A stretch of DNA of 64,000 bases from Oegoconia quadripuncta. Lineage: Eukaryota > Arthropoda > Insecta > Lepidoptera > Autostichidae. The notes under the pieces were generated by a model that was given only the letters and a program-made list of their open reading frames with translations, had not been told where the DNA came from and searched no databases. This document shows, piece after piece, positions 43,331 through 53,724 of the stretch. The stretch lies in NCBI GenBank assembly GCA_949316235.1, contig OX438743.1, forward strand, positions 36,301,242 to 36,365,241. The letters are read 5' to 3'. Within the stretch, counting starts at the first letter, position 1. Each line of letters opens with the position of its first letter. A program made the translations under genes and the position numbers.

Positions 43331-44660
43331 CACTGAGTGACCTTTCCGCTTGCTCATTACTATAATTTTAGTGAAGTAGAAGGAATGCAATGGATACTTA
43401 TTGTCAAGTTACAATTAGGCCCACTTGTATACGTAGAAAGGTTTATTCTTATTCAAGGTGTTTATTTCTAACACGAGAAATGTTTAACCGTAATGTACTA
43501 ATCCTTTCTCTTATTATTCGTTCATGATTTCCTTCAATACCACAGTTATTTAGTGCACAGAGAAACAAAACATCAAACAAAACAACGTAGTCTTAGAATG
43601 AATATAACTAAATAGTAGCTTTCATTTGTCCGTTGAAAATGAAGAGCTGAGTGGCGGGAGCGTTTCATCAAACGGGGACGAGTTGACCCCGTTCTCCCCG
43701 CGTCCATCCAATATGACCATGCCAATATAATGCGGTCACAACTGCTACCCGAGTTACCCAGCTCTACCCGCGTGCAATTGGATTTTTAACGTAGTGGAAA
43801 CCCAATGGATACTTGTAGAACAGATTGGAGTTTTTTGAAAAAGAGCAATTGTGTGATTCGGTATATTACTGGAGCGGTTGTCTGATGTGGTTGGACCCAT
43901 GATCAGTGAATGTTGTTTACATCGTACAGTAACACGAGAATACGGCTGGTTAAAGGTGAATGGAGATTAATTAATTTTCATTCAACATTTCTGGGTTTAA
44001 TAATAGGTATTATTTGGATGAGATTTATTAACCGTTGAAATAACGGATTGCACTTTTCGGCTCAATTTTGATTTGAAACTGCTGATTTGGAGATCTATGT
44101 TCGATGTCTGTAGGGATAGGTACCTACTAGATATTCCTCATTGTGAAATAATATTTTATCATTAGAATGTGTTTATTTATATAACTTTTCATTAGGAATT
44201 TTAAGAATTATAATACGATTATTTGTTACTCTAGTCACACACTTACTTAAAGTTTTAAGATAATTTCTATAAATACATACTAATAACATTTCACTATATT
44301 GTTGGTGTAACTTATTGTGTAGGAATTTAAAAATATTTAAGTAATTCTGTTTCGAGAATTCAAAATAATGTTGTCATGACGCAACATGCTGTAACAAGGA
44401 TTGTGATGAAGCCCGACAGAACTGGCCCTGTGACCCGATCGGTCTACGTCAGCTCAATATGACGCCTTCAATAAAGCGCCCTTCGCTGGAGCCATTACAT
44501 TTTCGACATTTTCTCTTACGGGAGGCTTATTCTTTGGTGAGATTCACTTAAAATTCACTGTGTCGTAGTTTAAATAAAATAAGAAGATTCGTTCTCAATC
44601 GTTTGATTAAGTATTGACTATATGTTTTATTGACAAACATGGCATCACACATGTTTTTAA
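43331..44660. other. No gene called; two GC-richer patches
   Basis: 43640-43770 is open on both strands with Ser/Pro/Gly-rich readings either way. 44395-44540 is open in more than one frame. Neither has a convincing pair of splice sites, so no exon is called. Confidence 0.35.
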
Positions 44661-45098
44661 TATTTTACTTATCCATGTCTGTCATATGGATGTCGTCAAA
44701 CCTGGGCTATCACTAAAAAGAACATGAAAAAATTGGAAGTATGTCAAAATGGAATGCAAAGAAGTATATTAAATATAAAGAATAAAGACAGAGTCAGATT
44801 ATCGGACATAAGAGATAAAACAAAAGTCAATAAAATATCAACAACAATTAGAAAATTGAAATGGAAGTGGACAGGACATATGCTTAGAGACAGACAAAAT
44901 AAGTGGACACATAAAGTAACATACCGGTATCCAAGAGACGGAAAAAGAAGGAGAGGCAGACAAAATCAAAGATGGGAGGACGATATAAGAAAGGTGGCAG
45001 GTGCATGTTGGACCAGAATAGCACAAGATCGATATATTTGGAAGATTCTAGAGGAGGCCTATGTCGAAGGACACACTGAAAGGGTTGCTGATGTTTAA
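44661..45098 (+). pseudogene. RTE-like LINE RT C-terminal fragment, open
   Basis: An uninterrupted frame of ~145 codons ending in TAA at 45096-45098. It corresponds to the C-terminal end of the endonuclease/reverse-transcriptase protein of RTE-like LINEs: YGCRQTWAIT at the start, then QNGMQRSILNI, LKWKWTGHMLRD, RGRQNQRWEDDI and LEEAYVEGHTE. The catalytic polymerase motifs lie upstream in the family and are absent. Codons are very A-rich compared with the other LINE remnants. An A14-16 run at about 45108 may be the poly-A tail. A first Met at 44724 is incidental. Confidence 0.75.
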
Positions 45099-45590
45099 CT
45101 AGTGTATTAAAAAAAAAAAAAATTATATAATTATTATATGTTTCATTTATGGATTTGTATATTTGTGTAGATAATTTATATGTATTTCTTTACTTATTTG
45201 TTAATAATATTATAAATAGTTTATTATTAAATGTACTTGTATCATCCGTATCTATTGTTAACTATGTATATAATTTTTTGGTTAATCATTTGTTCCATCC
45301 CGTGTAGCTTTTCTTACCTCCTTGGGTTGAGATAAATTCTCCCTTGTACATATTTTCTGACTGTTATCTGTTTGTACTTCTAGTGCAATAAAGAATATAA
45401 CAACTGATTTTAGTAGTGTTTTAGCGAATAGAATGGTGTGGATACGTTTAACTTTGTGTTTACAAGTCATCAATCTAAGTTGGGAATAAGTAGATTAGGT
45501 TAATGTAAACTTTTAATAACATTTGGAACACAGAAGCGTGACATACATAGCTGAACGGGCTAACCCAATAGGTCACTAGTTCGATGATAT
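45099..45590. other. No recognised gene; LINE tail remnants likely
   Basis: Starts with the A-run of the LINE fragment at 44661-45098. 'gtgcaataaagaatataac' near 45382 resembles a polyadenylated LINE end. Confidence 0.4.
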
Positions 45591-45619
45591 CATTTATTTA
45601 TTTATTTATTTATTTATTC
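45591..45619. repeat. (ATTT)n microsatellite
   Basis: About seven ATTT units, of the kind that ends SINE-B and some LINE tails on this strand. Confidence 0.9.
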
Positions 45620-45690
45620 AGTCTTTCACATACAGCATTACAGTAAAATTATATAGGGATTAAAATTATATAATCATAGGGATATAACAT

Positions 45691-45997
45691 AGCCTCGGTG
45701 GCTCAGCAGTTAAGACGCGGCTTCCCAATATAGGAGGGTTTCGAATCCCAGGTAGGCCATGTACCAATCAGTTTTTTGAATTTAATTTAATTACTTATAT
45801 GTATTTATCCGACTGCTCTTAAACGGTGAAGGAAAATATAGTGAGGAAACCTGCATGCCTGAGAAATAAAAATTCAAAGGCATGTGAAGAACCAGCATTG
45901 GGCCAGCGTGGTGGACTATGGCTCATACTCCCTCATATACGAGGGAAGGCCTATATCCCTGCAGTGAGATGTTTACGGGCTGATGATGATGATGATA
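45691..45997 (+). mobile_element. SINE-C (tRNA-derived), full length
   Basis: Head 'agcctcggtggctcagcagt' (box A) and 'gggtttcgaatcccaggtag' (box B). Body with 'tttatccgactgctcttaaa', 'gaggaaacctgcatgcctga' and 'gccagcgtggtggactatgg'. Tail 'aaggcctatatccctgcagt' then 'gggctgatgatgatgatga'. The tail module is shared with the 5S-SINE and resembles RTE-like LINE ends. Confidence 0.9.
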
Positions 45998-46365
45998 ACC
46001 AGGGCTTATTTACTTCGAAATAGAATTTTTTCTTTCGGACGAACTAAATTCCTTTAAATGCCATCAAGTTTTCTGGATAACCGGACGGACAAGTTTGTTG
46101 TTATAAGGTAGTATTTTTGGGTGTGTGACCACTAGTGAGTCAATCAGTTGGTATGATAATAAAACAATCGGAACTATTAGGATCTCTACGATGCCACAGA
46201 TGTACGCGTGGCCGCATTCTGGTCCTCGAAAACTTGATGTTTTTGACATCGATTCGCTAAGAAGAAGAAGAAGTATGTAACTAATATAAAGAAAAACCTT
46301 AGGAAATTAAGGACTTCACGCAGAACGGGGGTAGTATATTGTGTAGGTATTTTAGGTATAGATAG

Positions 46366-46502
46366 GATGACCGGTTGGTGTAGTGGTGACCCTGCTTTCC
46401 AGACTAACGGTTACGGGTTCGAATTCCTCTAGGAGTAAATGTGTTTGGTGAATACGAAAATTTATTCACGAATCATGGATGTTTATACAAATATTTAATT
46501 TA
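46366..46502 (+). mobile_element. SINE-B, 3'-truncated
   Basis: 'gatgaccggttggtgtagtg', 'ggttacgggttcgaattcc' (box B slightly changed), then 'ggtgaatacgaaaatttatt' and 'catggatgtttatacaaata'; the rest of the tail is lost. Confidence 0.85.
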
Positions 46503-46917
46503 TGTCAGAGTAGTAGTCATGTGATAATGCCGCCTCCTCTCACTGTAACTCATATAAGTTACGGTCGACGGTGGTACTCAACACGGCGCCTATAAAGGGT
46601 ATATGGTGCCTTACGTGACTCTATTGCTACCTTAGACCCCAGACTATTTAAAGAAAGACATTGTGTTATGAAATAGCTAATGAAATGAATAACGGCACCA
46701 AGGCCAAATGCAATAGGGTTGTATGGCGAAGGAGGTAAAGTGAAGTTTGGTCTTCTGCTTTCGTATACATCACGGCGTGCGACTATAATCTGTGAGCGGG
46801 GCGATATCAGAAGGCCACCGCGAGTAATATTGCCAGTAAAATAAGAGTGGCGCAAACGCCACCAGACTGTTTTCAAGCCGCCCCTGTAGGCCAGCAACTT
46901 GGCTCAATTGACAACAC
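46503..46917. other. No gene called
   Basis: A 112-codon minus frame (46559-46897) overlaps this gap. Its peptide is Arg/Tyr-rich and matches nothing I recognise, so it is left as a chance frame. A moderately GC-rich patch at 46780-46900 is unexplained. Confidence 0.35.
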
Positions 46918-47022
46918 TGGGACCGATCGTTTAAATGTCAGCAGTGGTCCTCCATCCAAAGACTGACCACGCCAGACGTTAGTTGACTTCGATAATCTAA
47001 AACGAATAGCGAATGCTGCGGC
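46918..47022 (-). mobile_element. 5S-SINE head fragment
   Basis: Reverse complement: 'gcattcgctattcgtttta', 'gaagtcaactaacgtctgg' and 'cgtggtcagtctttggatgg', then 'aggaccactgc'. This is the 5S rRNA control region with its upstream leader. Confidence 0.8.
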
Positions 47023-48654
47023 CGTAAAATAAACTATTTAGTTAATGTGGCATCTACTGCTTTCCTAGGTGCTTTTTAGTATTTAATACACTATTACAGT
47101 TCCGTAATAGTTATTAGGAACAATTCGCAGTAGTGACAAACGGGATCCAACATAAAAAGTAAGAGCCAAGTGTTCCATCGAGGAAGTCTATGGAATTGAA
47201 ACAAACGCCCATCGACCGAAACAGCTTGGCTATTTGTTTAAGTATGCCACTCCTGAACGGTTATTGTTTATTCCAGTCGCAAATTCAAGCCTCCCATTTA
47301 ACGTTTATTGTACAACGGTTTTGTGTAATGTCGGGTGAAAAAATTGAACATTCCGTGTTCGATATCAATTTCAAATATTGGTACAATTTCAATATTGAAA
47401 TGAGGGGTTTGCGTACAAAAGAGAGGAGTGTAGGCTATTTCAAAATGATTTTAGATTATATCACTAGCCTATACCAGTTGAATGTTTGATACAGGCATCA
47501 ATCAAGCTTTTATATGTCGTTTCTTTAAGTTTTGCTTGAGCAGGTTGGGTCTCGCAGGTTGGTTGGTTGTCTTCTGAACTTCTGGAACTTCATTACAATG
47601 ACGCTGCTTTCCTTCAGTCTCTAAGCCATTATAGTTGCGATGAATAGAATGTTAGCTTCTTTAGGGGCCCACGGATAGAAACAAGTAGGTAACCCCTCTG
47701 GTCCAAAGCAATACAGAGGTGGCATCAACCTCCGTCAAAGACACAGATTGGTAATTATATCGCTCTATAATCTATTGAAGATTATCAACTTAAAACAGAC
47801 CCGTGGTATAAATTTGAACCCTTTGTCTGTCTGTGGCATTGCAAATGCCAGATGGTTACCAATTTGAAAACCGTTTTTTTTTCGAAAGTTTTTATTTGGT
47901 AGATAGGTCGTAGCCATGTTTCACGAAAATAGATTTTATGTGATAGTCTGTGAGGTGTTCCAAATTTGCAATGCCGTTACAAGATCAGCGTCTGGCAGAT
48001 TATTTTTTCCAGGCACAGATTAATTTTTGAAGACTCAACTTATGACATTTTGAATGGAAAAGAATACACGCCAAATTCTAATTATACGGCTCATTATATC
48101 AAAGTACCTCAAACTAATTAGTGAATAAATTATAAATAACTACCCGGTAACAGATAAACAGAATTCTAGTGTGTCTAGCATACGATGAAATAATTCATTA
48201 ATTAACCTAGCTACTTAGAAAAAACGCCGCTCTGTTGTGAATTTTCGAAATACGTTGTGAAACCGTTGTCTAAAATATTACGAATCATTTCAGCTTGTCT
48301 GTATTTCACCCTGCACCCAGCTCCTTCAGCCTATCCATCGACCAAATAGCCAAATTTTGTGATGTGGTTGTGGTAAAATGAGTATCCAATCCATCATAAA
48401 AAAGTAACGATATTATACAAATTTGCGTCAGTATCTACCTAATAAGATATATTTGATGCGAACGGTACAGTATTTTAATCGAAACGGTCCCGTCCCTACT
48501 CCTGTCAGCCTATTGCATTTTGATTCTCTGATTGGCTTGGTCAAGGTCACGTACATAACATACATACGTAGGGCCAATCGGAATGTGGTACCCCGCTTCC
48601 TCATGCCTCAAGTAGATGACAGAATTAATTAATTATCAAAGCAAGGGAGCAATT
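47023..48654. other. Unique-looking AT-rich sequence
   Basis: A 99-codon plus frame (47190-47489) is unsupported. 47820-47850 ('ctgtctgtggcattgc') resembles the start of a retroposon, without a second copy. Confidence 0.35.
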
Positions 48655-48917
48655 GGCGCAGTCGCATTCGCAATTTGTTTTCGATTACCGAAGTTAACTT
48701 CTTGGATAGGTGACCACTAGTGGTAATCTAATACGAGTATTTCCGTGCTTCCAAGAGTACGTTAAATAGTTGGTCCCCGTCATTTGCAATTGAAGGTACT
48801 CGTTAAGCCATGTCGGTGGCCTACATGGCTTAAGAAAACAGACTGCCAGCTAGCTGGCCATTGGTTTGACACAAATCCACCAATCCGTACTGGGTCTGAG
48901 CTCCCCCAGTGAAAGGA
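48655..48917 (+). mobile_element. 5S rRNA-derived SINE, left part (host of a nested SINE)
   Basis: Leader 'gcagtcgcattcgcaatttg', box A region 'cgaagttaacttcttgg', box C 'ataggtgaccactagtgg', body 'actcgttaagccatgtcggt' and 'caccaatccgtactggg'. The element stops at 48917 and resumes at 49177. Confidence 0.85.
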
Positions 48918-48980
48918 CCACCATCATCTACCACCACCACCACCACTACTACCACCACCACCACTACCACCATCCCTCCA
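48918..48980. repeat. (ACC)n microsatellite
   Basis: Interrupted CAC/ACC run at the 5' border of the nested SINE-A copy. SINE-A ends at 'gctaccaccatcttatc', so the ACC run probably grew from that sequence. Confidence 0.85.
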
Positions 48981-49170
48981 CCATCTTATCTAAATCTGCC
49001 GCCAAGAAGCAATGTTAATAGCATTGTTGTGTTCCGGTTGTCAGAGATAAGATAGCCAGTCCCCCAAATGTGTTGAGGTTTCCGGGTCAGTACGCTTCCA
49101 CCTTCGACCTCATGTTCACTTAACATCAGGTGTGATTGAGGGGAAGTACCAACCCGTTGTGCATAAAAAA
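48981..49170 (+). mobile_element. SINE-A, 5'-truncated, nested in a 5S-SINE
   Basis: Forward copy from 'ccatcttatctaaatctgcc' to 'cccgttgtgcataaaaaaaa'. aaagga flanks the inserted block (48912-48917 and 49171-49176). The host 5S-SINE continues directly afterwards. Confidence 0.85.
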
Positions 49171-49176
49171 AAAGGA

Positions 49177-49225
49177 GGCTATGCCTCAGCAGTCGGCACG
49201 TGTAAGGCTGTTGATGATGAATGAA
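49177..49225 (+). mobile_element. 5S-SINE, right part (after nested insertion)
   Basis: 'ggctatgcctcagcag', then 'cacgtgtaaggctgttgatg', the tail expected for the copy interrupted at 48917. Confidence 0.8.
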
Positions 49226-49264
49226 GTAACAGGCATCTATGAGGTCAATGATTGGTAGATATCC

Positions 49265-49530
49265 AGGGATCGTCAAATGTGCCGTCTACGCGGTCGCAAT
49301 ATGAGAACTTTTATTCGTCCACGATTCGACGAGCGATATGACCTACCTACTGCCACTTTATCTTACCGATTAACAGAGCTATCGATCATATTAGTACTTC
49401 CGGGAATATCGTCTCTTCGGAATTTGTCGCGAAGAAAAACACTCTGGTATTCATGCAAGTTTAAAATAAGCCTTCTCCTGCAACTGCTGGTCGACCTCAT
49501 TCCAAATGTTACTTGTCAACCTTAGCTCAA
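49265..49530 (-). pseudogene. RTE-like LINE RT C-terminus, decayed
   Basis: Minus-strand frames give SVFLRDKFR (matching 'GVSLRDKIR'), then KIKWQ, a stop, VGHIARRI (matching 'KLKWQWAGHIARR'). Frameshifted and short; upstream sequence is unrecognisable. Confidence 0.5.
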
Positions 49531-50325
49531 GTCTGCAAACATTAGCTCCAAAACTTGTTTGTAGCCTCAACAGCCTTCTGCTTTCCCAGTGCTCACTAAC
49601 ATTGTCCTAGATTTTAAAAACCTTTGCTTCCGCTAATGATAGATCTACATCCTTGTCCGAACCTTCAACTACCGTTAAGGAAAAAAGTCAGTCATTTTGA
49701 TGCAAAAGAAGAATAAACAAACAAACCACAATTTCACTTTCACATTAGTAATAATTATTAATTACGATTAATTAAATAATTGACGAAAAGAACAGCATTC
49801 TACGTTGTCAACGCATGAGTTCAATCGGTGGTACATTAGCATAACGAGCGGCCTCCGAGGCCGGCTCTAATGAATAGCCTTGCAATTGAAACAATAGTGG
49901 ATTAGAGGCAACTCCCTTATCTGCTTATGTAAATCAGACCCGCTGCGGAATACGGCGGTAAGCGCTTTCAAGACTACGGAAATTGTGGGAACCGCTCGAA
50001 GTGTGCGAAACATGGTTTGGATTACGATTGAATTGAACGGATAGCTTGATGTTTCAGATTGCATCGCTATTGCCTGATCGCAGAGATTGGGCATACCAAA
50101 GCAATATGAAACCGTTAGTAAGGAATCATAATCAACAACTACTAAGGATACACTTTTTACTTTCTATAATCTGTTTTGCACATGGATGGAGTACCTGTCA
50201 GTGATGGAATAAAAATGTTTTCTAACAAATCGGTAGCTTGCTTTAGATATAGTATAGATATTTAATATTAAACATAGAGTATTAGATTAAAATTATAAGT
50301 TCTCAAAATTAAAATAAAAAAAAAT
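49531..50325. other. No gene called
   Basis: A minus-strand frame open from about 50160 to a stop at 49867 (nearly 100 codons) reads plausibly but has no splice or promoter support and is within chance expectation. Confidence 0.35.
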
Positions 50326-50670
50326 TTCATTGCGTAGGAGAATATACTTAGAAATCCAGTAACTATTTTCAAAAAAAATCGATGAATAACATCTCCGCAT
50401 TTATGTAAAATTTCACTAAGGGCAAACATCACGACTCAATGAACTATTTTTCAAGAATATATCTATATATATTCTATATTATATTTATTTTTTTTTTATT
50501 TAATTATGTATAATTATCAATGACTATATATATAGTCATTGATAATTATCAATGACTACATATATAGTCATTGATAATTACATGACTATAGTCATTGATA
50601 TAATTAAATAAAAAAAAAAATTTTTTAGAAAATTGTTAAGAAATCTTAGCTAATTCTACAACGCAATGAA
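50326..50670. mobile_element. Foldback element with central AT palindrome
   Basis: Ends are inverted repeats: 'ttcattgcgt.g.agaat' at 50326 and its reverse complement ending at 50670. The centre (about 50505-50605) has three nested palindromes built from 'tatcaatgacta' and 'tagtcattgata'. An outer 'tttttttatttaattat' block pairs with 'ataattaaataaaaaaa'. The left arm is about 100 bp longer than the right. No coding sequence. A MITE or foldback transposon is likely, but no clear target duplication was seen. Confidence 0.7.
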
Positions 50671-50729
50671 GTTCACAGTGGTAACTTTAATTTAGTATTG
50701 TAGGTTTTAGAACTTAATACCTATACTAT

Positions 50730-51061
50730 TTTTTTTTATGCACAACGGGTTTGTACTTGACCTCAATCACACCTGATGTTAAGTGAAGATGAAGTCGAAG
50801 GTGGAAGCGTACTGACCCGGAAACCCAAACACATTTGGGGGACTGGCTATCTTACCTCTGACAACCGGATAAGATGGTGGTGCTATTAACATTGCTGCTT
50901 GGCAGCAGATTTAGATAAGATGGTGGTAGCTAGCCAGGCGGATATTTAAAATGCACTACCACCAACCAAACAGAGTACTTAAATATGTACCCCGCTGGGG
51001 ATCGAACCCGCGATCCCGAATTGTAAACCCAATGTTGTTTACATTGAGCCACAGAAGCGGT
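50730..51061 (-). mobile_element. SINE-A, full length with target-site duplication
   Basis: Complete copy flanked by tatactat at 50722-50729 and 51062-51069, showing retroposition. A small duplication inserts 'ataagatggtgg' near 50868. Box B is intact ('ggggatcgaaccc'). Confidence 0.92.
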
Positions 51062-51420
51062 TATACTATACTATATCAAAAACAAGCTAGAGAATGGTTA
51101 GAACACATTTTTATTCTTTTACTGATGCGTACTCTATCTTTCCACAAAAAAGGAACTTTAAGATTATAGGAAGTTACACTACAAAAAATTTTTACTGGAC
51201 CTTTATTTATTGAGCCAAATCAATGTGTGGTAAGCTGTTTGCCAGTTTGTCATAGCACATATAAAAAAACAAGATCCATACGAGATTTAACACTCGGATC
51301 GGTTCGTAAAATAAGGCATTTATAAATAATGTTAGCTAAATCTACTGCAAACCAAATTAATTTGCAAAGACGTTGGCTATTAGAGATTACTATTGCAAAA
51401 CAATAATTTATTTTATTATA

Positions 51421-51520
51421 TTTTTTATTATTCACAACGGGTTGGTACTTGACCTCAATCAAATCTGATGTTAATCCCTGACCCGGAAACCCCAACACAT
51501 TTGGGGGACTGGCTATCTAA
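51421..51520 (-). mobile_element. SINE-A 3' fragment
   Basis: 'cacaacgggttggtacttg', 'acctcaatcaaatctgatg', then a deletion and 'acccggaaaccccaacacat' to 'gggactggctatct'. Confidence 0.8.
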
Positions 51521-52160
51521 TCACCTCAGATTTTCTAAAATACAAAATTATACAGCAATTTAAAATAGCAAAAAGAACTTACAGTTAAACTACATTGTTT
51601 ATGAATGTAGTAACATTCCAGTTATCAATAAATAACTGAGTTTAAGCTGCCACACGTTCCTAGGTACTTTCTGTGGAACGGTTATTCTTTTTATCAATGT
51701 TTAGCTAATTTTTTTAAATTAATGTATTATAGCTGTTGCGTTGTTGATTAATGGTAGATTAGGCGCATGAGGCAGCGTAGGTTTTTGGTTAATTGTACTT
51801 AGTCCACATCCTTACTTCCTTTTAGTGGTATTATTCTAATATTTATGCATACTTATCAATAATTATTTCTTTAGTTAGTACTATCGTGCACCCTACCTGT
51901 TTTTCGATCTACAAGTTTCCCATAGCTGTGGATTATCTGAAATATATATTTTAGTGATCGCCTAATTATGTTCAATTGTTATCATCAAAGTTGTTTTGTG
52001 CAATAAAGAGAATTTGTATTGTATTAAGGTCAACCAAAGAAGTGAGATAAAAAGCCTTTCGATACTAAAGAGTATTAGATTTTCCTTTCCTTAAAACAAA
52101 TTTATTGTTAACAATTATCAAATTTGTGGAGGACAAAAACAATATAAAAATTCAACAGAT
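51521..52160. other. No recognised gene
   Basis: AT-rich; 'gtgcaataaagagaatttg' near 51997 looks like a LINE 3' end. Confidence 0.4.
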
Positions 52161-52163
52161 TAT

Positions 52164-52658
52164 TTGAAGAGATTTAAAGCTAAAATAAGCAAAAAAGCTA
52201 GAAAACGGCTGATAAAATGCTATATATGGAGTATAGTTTTATACGGCTGTGATACATGGACATTAACACAAAAGGATAGGGAAAGGTTAGAGGCATTGGA
52301 GATGTGGTGCTGGAGACGAATGGAGAGAATAAGCTGGATCGAGAAGAGAACAAATGAAGAGGTGTTAATGATGTTAAAAGAAAAGAGATGCTTGTTAGCA
52401 ACAGTTGAGAACCGAAGAGGAAAGATGATGGGTCACTTGATTGAGGGAAAGATTGAAGGAAATAGAGGAAGGGGAAGACCTAGGCGTAATTACTTTGACC
52501 AAGTGAAAGAAAAGGTGAATGTCGTGTCGTACCAGGCCGTCGTTAAAATGAGGGCGGAAAGTAAAGAAACGTGGTCATTACTCCATAGCAAGAGCATAGC
52601 TCTTAAATTGAAGAAGAAGATTGAAGAGGTGATAAAAATAGATACAATGTATATCTAA
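52164..52658 (+). pseudogene. LINE reverse-transcriptase C-terminal fragment, open
   Basis: An uninterrupted ~164-codon frame ending in TAA. It matches the C-terminal part of a LINE endonuclease/reverse-transcriptase: KKARKRLIKCYIWSIVLYG, DTWTLT, LEALEMWCWRRMERISW, TNEEVL, then KMMGHLI, EGKIEGNRGRGRPRR. A different lineage from 44661-45098: here 'MWCWRRM' and 'NEEVL', there 'WKWTGHM' and 'RWEDDI'. The polymerase catalytic motifs are upstream and missing. There is no ATG at the frame start (it begins at TTG), as expected for a truncated insertion. The last ~40 residues are Lys-rich and less conserved. Confidence 0.75.
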
Positions 52659-53069
52659 ATATTAAAGCCAAAGCTCACACACTAGTCTAATTCCCACAAT
52701 TGTATTATCATGAACAAACACTTACAAAACCTAATCATAATCATAAGTAGCTAGACAGTTACACTTACACATGAAAAGTTACAAAATTAGAAACACGAGA
52801 CTGTAATTAGTTAGCAATCGTCAAAGTTGGTCCTGTTCAACATTTTGCAGAACTAACGAAACATTTATTAGCTTGGGCCCTTTGCAAGAGTTCCTGTTCC
52901 GAAGTCGGTAAGCTTTAAAATGGTGTCATTAAAACATAGGAGCGTCTTTCTCGTTTGTTTATGGTAATCAAGTTGACAAGTTACGAAGGTTTGGACGCGT
53001 ACATATGACACGATAAATCGAATATCCGCTGGTTTATATATTAAATTGTGTTCTATTATCAATCTCAAG
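52659..53069. other. No recognised gene
   Basis: AT-rich; a 79-codon minus frame (52868-53107) runs into the SINE-C head and is incidental. Confidence 0.4.
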
Positions 53070-53388
53070 AGCGTCGATGGTTCAGCGGTTAAAACGCGGT
53101 CTTCCAATTTGAGAGGTCCGGGTTCGATTCCCAGGCAGGCCTTGTACCAATGAGTTATTAAATTTAATTTAATTACTTATGTGCATTTATCCGAAACATG
53201 TCGCTCTTAAACGGCGAAGGAAAACATCACGAGGAAACCTGCATGCCTGAGAAATAAAAATCCTAAAGCATGTGAAGTCCCCAACTCGCATCGGGCCAGC
53301 GTGGTGGAGTATGACCCATACAGGGAGTATATTATACGAGAGAAGGCCTATATCCCTGCAGTGGGATGTCTACGGGCTGAAATTATGA
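53070..53388 (+). mobile_element. SINE-C (tRNA-derived), full length
   Basis: Head 'gcgtcgatggttcagcggtt' (box A) and 'ccgggttcgattcccaggca' (intact box B). Body as in 45691-45997. Tail 'aggcctatatccctgcagtg' and 'gtctacgggctga'. It continues without a gap into LINE coding sequence on the same strand. Confidence 0.88.
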
Positions 53389-53640
53389 TAAACCTCAAGA
53401 CGAAAGTCTTTAACCAGTGTATGTTGCCAGCGATGACAAATGGAACTGAAACGTGTTCGCTTACTATAGGCCTCATAAGAAGGCTCAAGGTCATTGACAG
53501 GGCAATGGAGAGAGGTATGTTCGTAGTCTCCCTGCGGGATCGAATCAGAAATGAGGAGAACCAAAGTGACCGATATAGCCCGAAGAATTGCCAAACTAAA
53601 GTGGCAATGGGCGGGGCACATTGTTCGTAGGATCGACGCC
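53389..53640 (+). pseudogene. RTE-like LINE RT C-terminal fragment, frameshifted
   Basis: Frame from about 53390: LKTKVFNQCMLPAMTNGTE, CSLT, then AMERGMFVVSLRDRIRNEE, where the usual text is 'AMERAMLGVSLRDRIRNEEIR'. A frameshift follows, and a different frame then gives TDIARRIAKLKWQWAGHIV. It starts directly after the SINE-C tail. Confidence 0.75.
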
Positions 53641-53724
53641 CTTGTGTAGAATGTTAGTGACAATATTAGTACGTACATGTGAATGTAATTTGTTATGTAA
53701 CTAACACTGAGTATGTTTAGGGCA

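Noticed and set aside
44395..44540. GC-richer patch with three readable frames, possibly an exon
   Set aside because: Stops interrupt each frame soon after, and only a weak donor is present.
46559..46897. 112-codon minus-strand frame
   Set aside because: Unrecognisable peptide, no splice or promoter signals; length within chance expectation.
47190..47489. 99-codon plus-strand frame
   Set aside because: AT-driven composition and no supporting signals.
49867..50160. Minus-strand frame of nearly 100 codons that reads plausibly
   Set aside because: Frames of this size are expected by chance several times in 64 kb; no splice or promoter support.
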